From Gemmatimonadota bacterium (GTDB lineage Bacteria; Latescibacterota; UBA2968; UBA8231): 64,000 nt of DNA. Position 1 is the stretch's first letter. Each line of letters opens with the position of its first letter. Below the pieces are notes generated by a model that saw only the letters and a program-made list of their open reading frames with translations, searched no databases and was not told the origin of the DNA. A program made the translations under genes and the position numbers. The DNA lies in the NCBI GenBank assembly GCA_018673255.1, contig JABHDC010000090.1, positions 1-64,000 on the forward strand, written 5' to 3'. Below are positions 1 to 7,938 of the stretch, piece by piece.

Positions 1-2736
1 CCCACCAACGAACCACCCCAGATCACCAGCGCCGCCCCATCTCAGGCCTTCGAAGATTCCGCCTTCACGTATTCGGTGGAAATCCTTGAACTCGACGACG
101 ACCCTGTGACCTTCGCCCTCCTGAGCGGCCCCGAGGGAATGACGATCGACTCGGTGGGCGTGATCCGTTGGACACCGACACAGAGCGATACCGGTTCAGC
201 GGCGATATCATTGAGTGTCACGGACACGGGTGGGGAATCGACGACACAATCCTTCGCCCTGTCCGTCCTCAACACCAATGATGCCCCCGTCTTCACCCCG
301 GTTGCCGACACGAGTGCAACAGAAGACATGGTCTTCACCCTCCAGTTGGCAGCCACCGATATCGACATTGCCGACACGACGTTCGTGTTCATGTTGAAGT
401 CGGGACCAGACTCGCTCACCATCGATTCCACGGGAGCGCTCACCTGGATGCCCGTGCAGGCCGATGTGGGGACCAACCTCGTCACGGTCCAGGTGGAAGA
501 CCCACAACAAGGCGTGGACTCGACGAGCTTCACCATCAGCGTCATTCAGGTGAACGATCCGCCCATCATTTCCAGCGTGGCCGACACGTCAGCACCTGAG
601 GACGCCGATTACGCATACACGATCGTGGCCACCGACGAAGAAGGCGAGACCATCGCCTACGAGCTGGTCACGGGCCCCGCGTCAATGTTGATCGACTCGA
701 CCGGCACGATCAGCTGGACACCGGTGCAGGCCGATACCGGCCGCCATGACGTCGAGATCCGCATCAGCGATCCAGCAGACAACCTCGTGTCGCAGTCTTT
801 TTCGGTCATCGTGACACCGGTCAATGACGCCCCAATCCTGTTGAGCCGGGCGCCCGCCGATTCGTTCTTCTCGTTCGAGCCGGGCCAGGCGATTATCTTC
901 AGTGTCACCGCCTCGGATGAAGAAGGGGATGCCCTGAGCTTCCGCTGGCTCGTGGATGGCGTCCTGCAGACGGACACGGATAACGACTTCCTCCACGTCC
1001 CTGACACGACATCATCCGATACGGTCGTGACGCGCATTCTGGATGGCACCGACTCGACCGTGGTGCAGTGGGTCGTCGACGCTCGGGCAATCCCCATCGC
1101 CCTGATTGAGCCGGACAGCATCGACTTCGGTACCGTCCTCTTGGGTGACTCAGCCTCAGCGACACTGACGCTGACAAACCCCGGCAGAACGACATTGCTG
1201 ATCAGCAATCTTCGGGTCGACAATCTCGAACTGACGTCCGTCTTCAGCGCCAGCCAAGTCCTCAAGGACGAGTCACAGACACTTCGCGTACGCTACATGG
1301 CCGTCGCACGCGGACCACTGGCCACGACCATACAGTTCGATACGAATGACCCTGATCGATCCACGTTCAGCATTCCTGTCACGGGTTTTGGTCAGATCGC
1401 AACGCAGGTCGCCGTTGACATGGATCCGGCGGCAGGCAACCAGAATGCCACCACAAGCGGCGGGGCGACTGGCGACACGTTGGGTGTCGACCTCTACATC
1501 AGTGACGCCCTCGATATCACCCAGTACGCCGCCGAAATCACCTATGACGCGGCCGTGCTGAGTGTGGTCGGCTTTGAGACCACGGGCGCTGACTCGAATC
1601 TGCTGGGTGAACCCACCGTCACGCTCACCGATACGACAGGGCGCGTTCGCGTCGCCGTGGCCGCCGACACGATATCAGGCACCTCGGGCGCGGGCACTCT
1701 CGGCAGACTGCTGCTGGTGATCGATGCTGGCGCGCAGCAGGACACCCAGACCCTGCTGCAGCTCGACATCGTCGAATTGCTCAGCGAGGGATTCACTGCT
1801 GCGGACACTCTGAGACCCGAAACAGCCGTGCAGATCCGCATCCGGTCTCGCCTACCGGCCGATCTCACCAACAACGGGATTGTCGATTTCGACGACTTCT
1901 TCCTCTTTGCCGACTACTTCGGCAAGATCGAGCCACTTGGTGATCTCAACAATTCGGGCGGGATCGTCGATTTCGACGATTTCTTCGTCTTCGCTGATTC
2001 CTTCGGCCAGACTGCCCGACTGGTGGCCAGCGCCCGCGACAGCGGGATGCCGGGACTTGGACTGCAGGTTGCCGATCGTCCCACAACCACGGATCAGGTG
2101 GAGGCACAACTCACCTGGTCGGGTGATCTCGACCTGAGGGGGCTGGCGACTTGGATCGAGTATGACCCACGTCAACTGAGCTACGCCGGCCTCAAGTCCA
2201 GCCTGGGATCTTCAACCGCAGCGCCTCCAGCACTCGTCTGGAGCCGGCAACTGCGGCCCGGTGTAGTGCAACTCGCCTTCGGCAGAGGTGGCAGTGAGGC
2301 GGCCTACTCGACAGATTGGCCAATCCTCCAATTCGACCGCCACGACGCAGGAGAGACGCAGATCCGCCTTCTTGATGGCCTCGGACACGGCACCTCGGCA
2401 CTGATTCCCCTGGCGGCGCCGGCCACAACCACAGTGGCAGCACTACCGGCCGAATTCCTGCTCTACCCCGCCTATCCGAATCCCTTCAATCCGGAAACGA
2501 CGATCGCTTTCTTCGTTCCCGTCGGCCGTGTCGGCCGGCAGGTAACAATCCGGATCTACGATTTGCTCGGGCAGCCCGTGCGCAATCTGGTCAATGAGAC
2601 CAGGTCAGCTGGACACCACGCGGTCACCTGGCACGGCAGGGACGACAGTGGTCGTGCCGTGGCTGCCGGCGTCTACCTCATAGAGATGGTGACGGCAGAG
2701 ACCCGAATCGTGCATAAAGCCCTGTATCTGAAGTAG
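1..2736 (+). CDS. Secreted multidomain Ig/cohesin/dockerin-like protein, 5'-truncated
   Basis: The frame is open from base 1, so the true start lies outside the window; 911 residues are visible. In order I see about three Ig/cadherin-like repeats, each ending near VNDAP/VNDPP (codons 1-280), a PKD-like module (280-365), an ASPM/Hydin-like module beginning IDFGTVLLGDSA (about 370-465), a cohesin-like domain (about 470-620), two EF-hand/dockerin-like repeats with the DFDDFF core (about 620-672), a second cohesin-like stretch (690-800), and a C-terminal FlgD/type-9-sorting-like tail (YPNPFNPETTI, then DSGRAVAAGVYL). From family knowledge such proteins are exported and displayed on or released from the cell surface; no enzymatic domain is visible here. 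The ATG at base 76 is internal, not the start. The specific role is unknown. Confidence 0.85.
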   Translation, partial: PTNEPPQITSAAPSQAFEDSAFTYSVEILELDDDPVTFALLSGPEGMTIDSVGVIRWTPTQSDTGSAAISLSVTDTGGESTTQSFALSVLNTNDAPVFTPVADTSATEDMVFTLQLAATDIDIADTTFVFMLKSGPDSLTIDSTGALTWMPVQADVGTNLVTVQVEDPQQGVDSTSFTISVIQVNDPPIISSVADTSAPEDADYAYTIVATDEEGETIAYELVTGPASMLIDSTGTISWTPVQADTGRHDVEIRISDPADNLVSQSFSVIVTPVNDAPILLSRAPADSFFSFEPGQAIIFSVTASDEEGDALSFRWLVDGVLQTDTDNDFLHVPDTTSSDTVVTRILDGTDSTVVQWVVDARAIPIALIEPDSIDFGTVLLGDSASATLTLTNPGRTTLLISNLRVDNLELTSVFSASQVLKDESQTLRVRYMAVARGPLATTIQFDTNDPDRSTFSIPVTGFGQIATQVAVDMDPAAGNQNATTSGGATGDTLGVDLYISDALDITQYAAEITYDAAVLSVVGFETTGADSNLLGEPTVTLTDTTGRVRVAVAADTISGTSGAGTLGRLLLVIDAGAQQDTQTLLQLDIVELLSEGFTAADTLRPETAVQIRIRSRLPADLTNNGIVDFDDFFLFADYFGKIEPLGDLNNSGGIVDFDDFFVFADSFGQTARLVASARDSGMPGLGLQVADRPTTTDQVEAQLTWSGDLDLRGLATWIEYDPRQLSYAGLKSSLGSSTAAPPALVWSRQLRPGVVQLAFGRGGSEAAYSTDWPILQFDRHDAGETQIRLLDGLGHGTSALIPLAAPATTTVAALPAEFLLYPAYPNPFNPETTIAFFVPVGRVGRQVTIRIYDLLGQPVRNLVNETRSAGHHAVTWHGRDDSGRAVAAGVYLIEMVTAETRIVHKALYLK

Positions 2737-2758
2737 TTTCACCCCATCGGTGGTATGT

Positions 2759-2806
2759 CAGGAGGCTCCGGGACACGTTGACAGGTTTCGGAGCCTCCTG
2801 TATATT
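2759..2806 (+). promoter_or_regulatory. Sigma70-type promoter for rpmI-rplT inside a perfect 12-bp inverted repeat
   Basis: TTGACA (2778-2783) and TATATT (2801-2806) are separated by exactly 17 bases and lie 75 bases upstream of the rpmI ATG. CAGGAGGCTCCG (2759-2770) and its exact reverse complement (2789-2800) flank the -35 box, and the right arm directly abuts the -10 box. The repeat could be an operator, or a read-through hairpin for the upstream gene, although no T-run follows it. Confidence 0.75.
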
Positions 2807-2880
2807 CGCCAGTTCGAATTATGAATGACATTTCTGCGCGCCGGATCTGCTACAGCGCGCCCACCGGAATCCTGTGAACC

Positions 2881-3078
2881 ATGCCCAAGCTGAAGACCCA
2901 CAAAGCGACCGCCAAACGTATCAAGCAGCGAGGAAGCAAGTCTCTGAAGCGGCGTCGTGCTTTCGGGGATCACTTCCTCGGCAAGCGCTCGACCAAACGC
3001 AAGCGGAAGTTGCGCCAGAGTTTTGAAGTATCCTCAGCCAACATGCTCAATGTCCGGCGTTCGCTGGGTCTGAAGTAG
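2881..3078 (+). CDS. rpmI: Large ribosomal subunit protein bL35
   Basis: This 65-residue, very basic protein has the L35 pattern MPKLKTHKATAKRIK followed by GSKSLKRRRAFGDHFL, and is full family length. It is a structural protein of the 50S subunit. Twelve bases separate it from rplT, the universal partner. No clear Shine-Dalgarno sequence precedes the ATG. infC, which usually starts this operon, is absent; the gene begins directly after the promoter at 2778-2806. The leader contains two GCGCGC blocks (2836-2841 and 2855-2860) that can pair, a weak candidate for L20 autoregulation. Confidence 0.97.
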   Translation: MPKLKTHKATAKRIKQRGSKSLKRRRAFGDHFLGKRSTKRKRKLRQSFEVSSANMLNVRRSLGLK

Positions 3079-3090
3079 GAGAATCAATCC

Positions 3091-3447
3091 ATGCCCCGTA
3101 CACGCCACAGCGTCGCGACCCGTCGCCGACGCAACAAGGTTCTCAAGAAGGCTCGCGGCTATTTTGGCGCGCGCAGCCGCCTCTTCCGCACGGCCCGCGA
3201 GGCCGTTGATCGCGCCCAGGTCTATGCCTATCGCGATCGTCGACGCCGCAAGCGCGAGTTCCGCCGTCTGTGGATCGCCCGTATCAATGCTGCCGCCCGC
3301 ATCAATGGCGTCACGTACAGCCAGTTGATCTTCGGACTCAGCAAGGCAGAGATCGACGTGAACCGGAAGGTTCTGGCCAATCTCGCCGTTCGCGATCCAG
3401 AAGCATTTAGCGTCATCGCCGAGCAAGCCAAGGCCCACCTCTCGTAA
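3091..3447 (+). CDS. rplT: Large ribosomal subunit protein bL20
   Basis: The 118-residue protein shows the L20 family pattern: MPRTRHSVATRRRRNKVLKK, then YFGARSRLFRTA, and later RLWIARINAAARINGVTYS. It binds 23S rRNA early in 50S assembly and in many bacteria represses its own operon. Length is normal. It follows rpmI in the same transcript and precedes pheS, as in many bacterial genomes. Confidence 0.97.
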   Translation: MPRTRHSVATRRRRNKVLKKARGYFGARSRLFRTAREAVDRAQVYAYRDRRRRKREFRRLWIARINAAARINGVTYSQLIFGLSKAEIDVNRKVLANLAVRDPEAFSVIAEQAKAHLS

Positions 3448-3486
3448 CACGCCTGCAGTCAGGCGTGTGATCCGGCGCTCGCCGGA
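3447..3486 (+). terminator. Tandem hairpins after rplT, no T-run
   Basis: ACACGCCTG / CAGGCGTGT form a 9-bp stem with a 4-base loop (3447-3468), and TCCGGCG / CGCCGGA form a second hairpin (3471-3486). Neither is followed by a T-tract, so this may be a pause or processing site rather than a strong intrinsic terminator. The remaining bases to pheS (3487-3675) hold no T-box or other leader element I can recognise. Confidence 0.4.
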
Positions 3487-3675
3487 GTTGTCAGGAGGGG
3501 TGAGTCTTCCCTGGGATACATGTCCATACTGATGGATGTGCCTTCCCATGGTGTACTCAGGCATTTGGCCAATTCGTGCATCTCGGCCCATCCATCCTGT
3601 CTGCCCCCGCCGCAAGTTTGAGCGGCAACGTCGGATCATCCACCCGACCTCGCGGTCTTGATCGGGGCTGATATC

Positions 3676-4707
3676 ATGGTGCATGAAATCGACGATTTGC
3701 GGCGGGTGGCGATCGAGACGATCGGCGATGCTGCTGACCTGAAGGTTCTCGAAGATCTCCGTGTCCAGTATATGGGTCGCCGCAGCCGATTGCGCGAGAT
3801 CCTGAGCGGCATCGGCAAGCTTTCGGCCGAAGAGCGGCCCGTCGTTGGCCAGGCCGCCGGCCAGGCGCAGCGAGAGATCGAGACCGCTCTTACCCGACAA
3901 CAGGAAGTGCTCCAGGCCCAGGCAGAGATCGCCGAGGCCTTTGACGTCACCCTGCCCGGTCGACGTCCCCATCGCGGCCACAAGCACCCCCTCACGGCGA
4001 TGACCGATGAACTGGTCGACGTGCTGCGCAGCATGGGATTCTCCGTCGCCGATGGACCTGAAGTTGAGGACGAGTTCCATAACTTCGATGCTCTCAACAC
4101 GCCGCCCGATCACCCGGCTCGGGACGAGCAGGATACGTTCTACCTCGATGACGGTCACCTGCTGCGCACGCAGACCTCAACTGTGCAGATCCGGACCATG
4201 CAGAAACAGGCGCCGCCCCTGAGAATCATCTCACCGGGCCGCACCTACCGGAACGAGACCGTGGATGCCACGCACCACATGGTCTTCCACCAGATCGAAG
4301 GACTGTATGTCGATGAAGGGGTGTCCCTGGCCGAGTTGAAGGGCACGCTCACAACGATGGGCCGGCGCATCATGGGCGACCGCACTCAGATTCGTTTCCG
4401 CCCTCACTTCTTCCCCTTCACAGAACCAAGTGTAGAATTCGACTTCTCCTGCACGATCTGCAACGGGCAGGGCAAAGTCGATGATTCACGCTGCCGCGTC
4501 TGCAAGGGAACAGGCTGGATCGAGATCGGTGGGGCGGGTATGGTGGACCCGAATGTCTTCCGTGCCGTGGGGTATGATGCCGAGAAGTACAGCGGCTTTG
4601 CCTTTGGTTTCGGTGTCGAGCGTGTTGCCATGATCCGATATGGCATCGACGACATCCGCCTGTTTCTCGAGAGCGACCTTCGTTTCACTCGACAGTTCGG
4701 AGGCTGA
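3676..4707 (+). CDS. pheS: Phenylalanine--tRNA ligase alpha subunit
   Basis: This is the catalytic class II aminoacyl-tRNA synthetase subunit that charges tRNA-Phe as an alpha2beta2 enzyme. An N-terminal helical coiled-coil arm (about 1-95) is followed by the catalytic core with motif 2 (SPGRTYRNETVDATH), a GLYVDEG strand and C-terminal motif 3 (GFAFGFGVERVAMIRYGI). A four-cysteine insert (C259, C262, C273, C276; CTIC...CRVC) looks like the zinc-ribbon variant seen in many bacterial PheS proteins. I chose the ATG at 3676 because GGGG lies about 7 bases upstream; a TTG at 3658 would add six residues. pheT follows after 5 bases. Confidence 0.96.
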   Translation: MVHEIDDLRRVAIETIGDAADLKVLEDLRVQYMGRRSRLREILSGIGKLSAEERPVVGQAAGQAQREIETALTRQQEVLQAQAEIAEAFDVTLPGRRPHRGHKHPLTAMTDELVDVLRSMGFSVADGPEVEDEFHNFDALNTPPDHPARDEQDTFYLDDGHLLRTQTSTVQIRTMQKQAPPLRIISPGRTYRNETVDATHHMVFHQIEGLYVDEGVSLAELKGTLTTMGRRIMGDRTQIRFRPHFFPFTEPSVEFDFSCTICNGQGKVDDSRCRVCKGTGWIEIGGAGMVDPNVFRAVGYDAEKYSGFAFGFGVERVAMIRYGIDDIRLFLESDLRFTRQFGG

Positions 4708-4712
4708 GGGCC

Positions 4713-7088
4713 ATGAAAATCACAAGTTCGTGGCTGGCAGACTACGTTGAGGTTCCCTGGGATACGGCTGAACTCGTCGAACGATTGACCATGGCCGGTC
4801 TCGAGGAAGAGTCGGTTGAGGACCTGGGCGCGGGGTTGTCCGGCGTCATCGTCGGCCATGTCCTGGAACGCAGCCAGCACCCCAATGCCGATCGTCTGTC
4901 CGTCTGCACCGTCGATGTAGGCGAACAGGCACCCCGCACGATCGTGTGTGGCGCACCCAATGTCGCCGCCGGGCAGAAAGTGCCGGTGATCCTTCCCGGC
5001 AACACACTGCCCGATGGCACCAAGATCGGCGAAGCCAAACTGCGAGGCGTGCATTCCAGTGGCATGATCTGCTCCGAGATCGAACTGGAACTTGGAACAG
5101 ATGGCGACGGGATCATGATCCTGCCCGACGACTACGTACCAGGCATGTCCTTCGCCGAGGCCAGTGGCCTGAATGATGTGGCCATCGATTTCGAGGTGAC
5201 GCCGAATCGTCCTGACTGCCTGAGTGTTGTCGGCATTGCGCGCGAGGTGGCCACCCTGGCTCAACGCCCCCTGCAATTGCCGACGGTTGACCTGCAGGAC
5301 GATGGCCCAGCCGTGGCTGAAGCGTGCCAGATCGACATCGAGGATCCTGAGGGTTGTCCACGCTACGTCGCCCGGATCATTCGCGGCGTGCACATCGGCC
5401 CGTCTCCTGCATGGCTGCAGAATCGCCTGCGCTCGGTGGGACAACGACCGATCAACAACGTGGTCGATGTGACGAACTTCGTCATGCTGGAACTCGGGCA
5501 GCCATTGCACGCCTTCGACCTGCATCGACTGCGCGAGCAAAGAATCGTCGTGCGCCGGGCCAGGCCGGGCGAACACCTGGAGACCCTCGATGGTGCGCAG
5601 CACAAACTGGATGAAGGAAGCCTCGTCATCGCTGATGGTGTCGGTGCCATCGCCCTGGCTGGCATCATGGGTGGCGCCAACTCGGAGGTAGACGAGTCGA
5701 CGACGGACATCCTTCTCGAATCTGCGTACTTCGACCGCCGAATCGTGCGCCGAGGCGCAAGTCGTTCAGGGATGCGTACCGAGGCCTCTTCCCGCTTCGA
5801 ACGGGGCGCCGATGTGAACATGGCACCTGTCGCCTCTGCCCGGGCAGCGGCTTTGCTCGCGGAGATTGCCGGTGGCACGGTCGACAATGGCTGCCTGGAC
5901 GCATATCCCTCCCCTGCCCCACTGCGGTCAATTCCTCTTCGTCCCAGCCGGGCCCGACAACTGCTGGCCGCTCCTCTCGACTCTGCCGAATGCCGACGTT
6001 CCCTGGAAGCCCTCGGTTGTCAGGTCGACAACGGACCGGATGATGAGTTGGTCGTGACGGCGCCCACATTCCGCCCTGACCTGGAGCGCGAGATCGATCT
6101 GATCGAAGAGGTCGGCCGGATCCACGGATACCACGAGATACCTGGAAATGAGAGCCTGCGCGGGCCTATTCCAGCACAGCCCGCCGGTGGCTACGAGTTA
6201 GCCCGGAATCTTCGCGAACGCCTGGTGGGTCTCGGACTGGACGAAGTCGTCACCTCCAGCATCGTCGATGACCGCTGGATCGAACTGGGTGGCCTGCCCG
6301 GATGTCGATTGGCCAATCCACCCGCCGAAGGTGTCAGCCAGCTGCGTACAAGTCTGGTACCCGGACTTCTCGACGTGGCAAGACGCAACTTCAACCAACG
6401 ACAGGCTGGCCTGGCTCTGTTCGAGGTCGGTCGTGTATTTGCCCCGCGCACCAACTCAGCACCGCAGGAAACCCTGATGGTCGCCGGTCTGCTGGCCGGT
6501 GATGCCAGTGCCTCTCCCTGGCGAGGCGACCGGCGTGAGGTTGACCTCCTCGACATCAAGGGGATCCTCGACGTCCTTCTGGGTGCCGACTGCACCTTCG
6601 CACCTGCTGAAGCAACCGAGAAATTCCTCCGTCCGGGACAGGGCGCTTCGATCCGGATTGGCGAGGCGCTCATCGGCTGGTGTGGTCAGGCGCATCGCGA
6701 CCTGTGTGCCACTTTTGATGTGGACCACGACGTCTATATCTTTGAATTGAATGGCCCCCTCGTCACTGTGCAACCATCGCAGAGTGCCGAATACGCTCCT
6801 CTCCCCAAGTTCCCCCCCATTGAGCGCGATCTTGCGATCGTGCTCGACACCGGCATCGCCGCCGGACAGGTCCTCGATGAGATCCACCGCGTTGACCCGC
6901 AACTGGTGGAACATGTTGAGATCTTTGACGTGTATAGCGGCGATCAGGTCGAGACCGGCAAGCGATCACTGGCTCTCTCCCTGCGGCTGCGGTCTATCAG
7001 CGGCACGCTGGAGGACCGGGACGCCGATCAGGTCATCGACCGTATCCTGAAACGTCTGGGTGACGCCTTTGGCGCCCGCCTCCGCTGA
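4713..7088 (+). CDS. pheT: Phenylalanine--tRNA ligase beta subunit
   Basis: The 791-residue protein has the full bacterial PheT domain order: an N-terminal region starting MKITSSWLADYVEVPW, an EMAP/OB tRNA-binding domain (about 40-150, with NADRLSVCTVDVG), the B3/B4 editing domain (about 215-390, with NNVVDVTNFVMLELGQPLHA), B5 (about 405-475), the inactive synthetase-like core, and a C-terminal anticodon-binding FDX-ACB domain (from about 700, with KFPPIERDLAIVLD). It forms the heterotetramer with PheS, binding tRNA and hydrolysing mischarged Tyr-tRNA. Length is normal and no frameshift is apparent. Confidence 0.96.
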   Translation: MKITSSWLADYVEVPWDTAELVERLTMAGLEEESVEDLGAGLSGVIVGHVLERSQHPNADRLSVCTVDVGEQAPRTIVCGAPNVAAGQKVPVILPGNTLPDGTKIGEAKLRGVHSSGMICSEIELELGTDGDGIMILPDDYVPGMSFAEASGLNDVAIDFEVTPNRPDCLSVVGIAREVATLAQRPLQLPTVDLQDDGPAVAEACQIDIEDPEGCPRYVARIIRGVHIGPSPAWLQNRLRSVGQRPINNVVDVTNFVMLELGQPLHAFDLHRLREQRIVVRRARPGEHLETLDGAQHKLDEGSLVIADGVGAIALAGIMGGANSEVDESTTDILLESAYFDRRIVRRGASRSGMRTEASSRFERGADVNMAPVASARAAALLAEIAGGTVDNGCLDAYPSPAPLRSIPLRPSRARQLLAAPLDSAECRRSLEALGCQVDNGPDDELVVTAPTFRPDLEREIDLIEEVGRIHGYHEIPGNESLRGPIPAQPAGGYELARNLRERLVGLGLDEVVTSSIVDDRWIELGGLPGCRLANPPAEGVSQLRTSLVPGLLDVARRNFNQRQAGLALFEVGRVFAPRTNSAPQETLMVAGLLAGDASASPWRGDRREVDLLDIKGILDVLLGADCTFAPAEATEKFLRPGQGASIRIGEALIGWCGQAHRDLCATFDVDHDVYIFELNGPLVTVQPSQSAEYAPLPKFPPIERDLAIVLDTGIAAGQVLDEIHRVDPQLVEHVEIFDVYSGDQVETGKRSLALSLRLRSISGTLEDRDADQVIDRILKRLGDAFGARLR

Positions 7089-7099
7089 CGAGAGTGACC

Positions 7100-7390
7100 A
7101 TGTCTGAACTTGGTGTAGATGGCAATTTCAAGCGTCTCGAAGACGAGGTAAATCGACTTCTCGAGGTCCTTGAGCAGTTACGTTCCGAGAACCAGAGTCT
7201 GAAAGAACGCGTGAGCCAGTTGGAGGGCACGCAATCTGAGCTTGAGGGCGCTCGCTCCCGGCTCACGCAGGTTGAAGGAGATCTTCAGCAGTCGCAGCAG
7301 AGCCGCGAGGAGGTTCGTACGCGGCTTGAGCGTTTGATCGGAGTCATCGAGGCCGCCTCGTCCACTGCCACTCCCGGCGCCACCGCCTGA
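7100..7390 (+). CDS. Small coiled-coil protein upstream of zapA
   Basis: About 96 residues, nearly all predicted as one heptad-rich coiled coil (RLEDEVNRLLEVLEQLRSEN, then SLKERVSQLEG), ending in a short Ala/Thr-rich tail (SSTATPGATA). A small coiled-coil gene directly before zapA is common in bacteria, and such proteins resemble ZapB or FtsB in size and heptads. I infer a division-associated role but see no motif that decides it. The ATG at 7100 is preferred over the in-frame GTG at 7094. It lies 11 bases downstream of pheT and 53 bases before zapA. Confidence 0.7.
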   Translation: MSELGVDGNFKRLEDEVNRLLEVLEQLRSENQSLKERVSQLEGTQSELEGARSRLTQVEGDLQQSQQSREEVRTRLERLIGVIEAASSTATPGATA

Positions 7391-7443
7391 CACCACCCAT
7401 CGGTCATGGCACTTCCAAGTGCCCTGCCCCAGGAGTCTGACGC

Positions 7444-7938
7444 ATGTGTGCCGCGACCCGCGCCGTAAAGGTGACCATCCTCGGCCGTGAATACGCCTTT
7501 GCCTCCCAGGGCGGCGACGCGGATGCCCATGTACGCCGCGTCGCCGAACTCGTCGATGAACGAATGCGAGAGGTCTCTCGCCGTGCCACCCGTCAGGGGC
7601 CGCTGGGCGTGGCCATTCTCACAGGGCTCGAGCTGGTCGATGAACTTCTGAGCCTGCAACGCGAAGCTGACTCTGTCGAAGAGCAGATCGCCGAGCGGAC
7701 CTCCCGTCTGTCGAGTTCACTGGGCCAGTTGCTGGGCGACCTGGATGATGACATGGCCTCCGACGCGGATGCTCAGCCTCGGCAGGATGAGGAGGAGGGC
7801 CATCGCCGCTTCGACCTGCCGTCTTCTGCTTCCGACGGACCACGCTTTCGCACCGATGAAGCGCCGGTCACGTTGGATGCCGTAGATCCAGCGTCAGACG
7901 GAACACCCGATCCATCAACAGGCGGTAAACCGGCCTGA
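7444..7938 (+). CDS. zapA: Cell division protein ZapA
   Basis: The N-terminal half matches ZapA: VKVTILGREYAFASQ, then VRRVAELVDERMREV, then a dimerising coiled coil (LTGLELVDELLSLQREADSV). ZapA crosslinks FtsZ filaments at the division ring in the cytoplasm. At 164 residues it is longer than the usual ~100; the extra 70 residues are an acidic, apparently disordered tail. A good Shine-Dalgarno (CAGGAG) sits 8 bases before the ATG. No 6S RNA-like structure is visible beside it. Its stop shares one base with the rny start (TGATG). Confidence 0.88.
   Translation: MCAATRAVKVTILGREYAFASQGGDADAHVRRVAELVDERMREVSRRATRQGPLGVAILTGLELVDELLSLQREADSVEEQIAERTSRLSSSLGQLLGDLDDDMASDADAQPRQDEEEGHRRFDLPSSASDGPRFRTDEAPVTLDAVDPASDGTPDPSTGGKPA

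Noticed and set aside
3487..3675. T-box or leader peptide controlling pheST
   Set aside because: No T-box signature and no Phe-rich leader frame; the 33-codon frame at 3520 has no good ribosome-binding site.
7391..7443. 6S RNA next to zapA
   Set aside because: Only 53 bases are available, and no long bulged hairpin is present.
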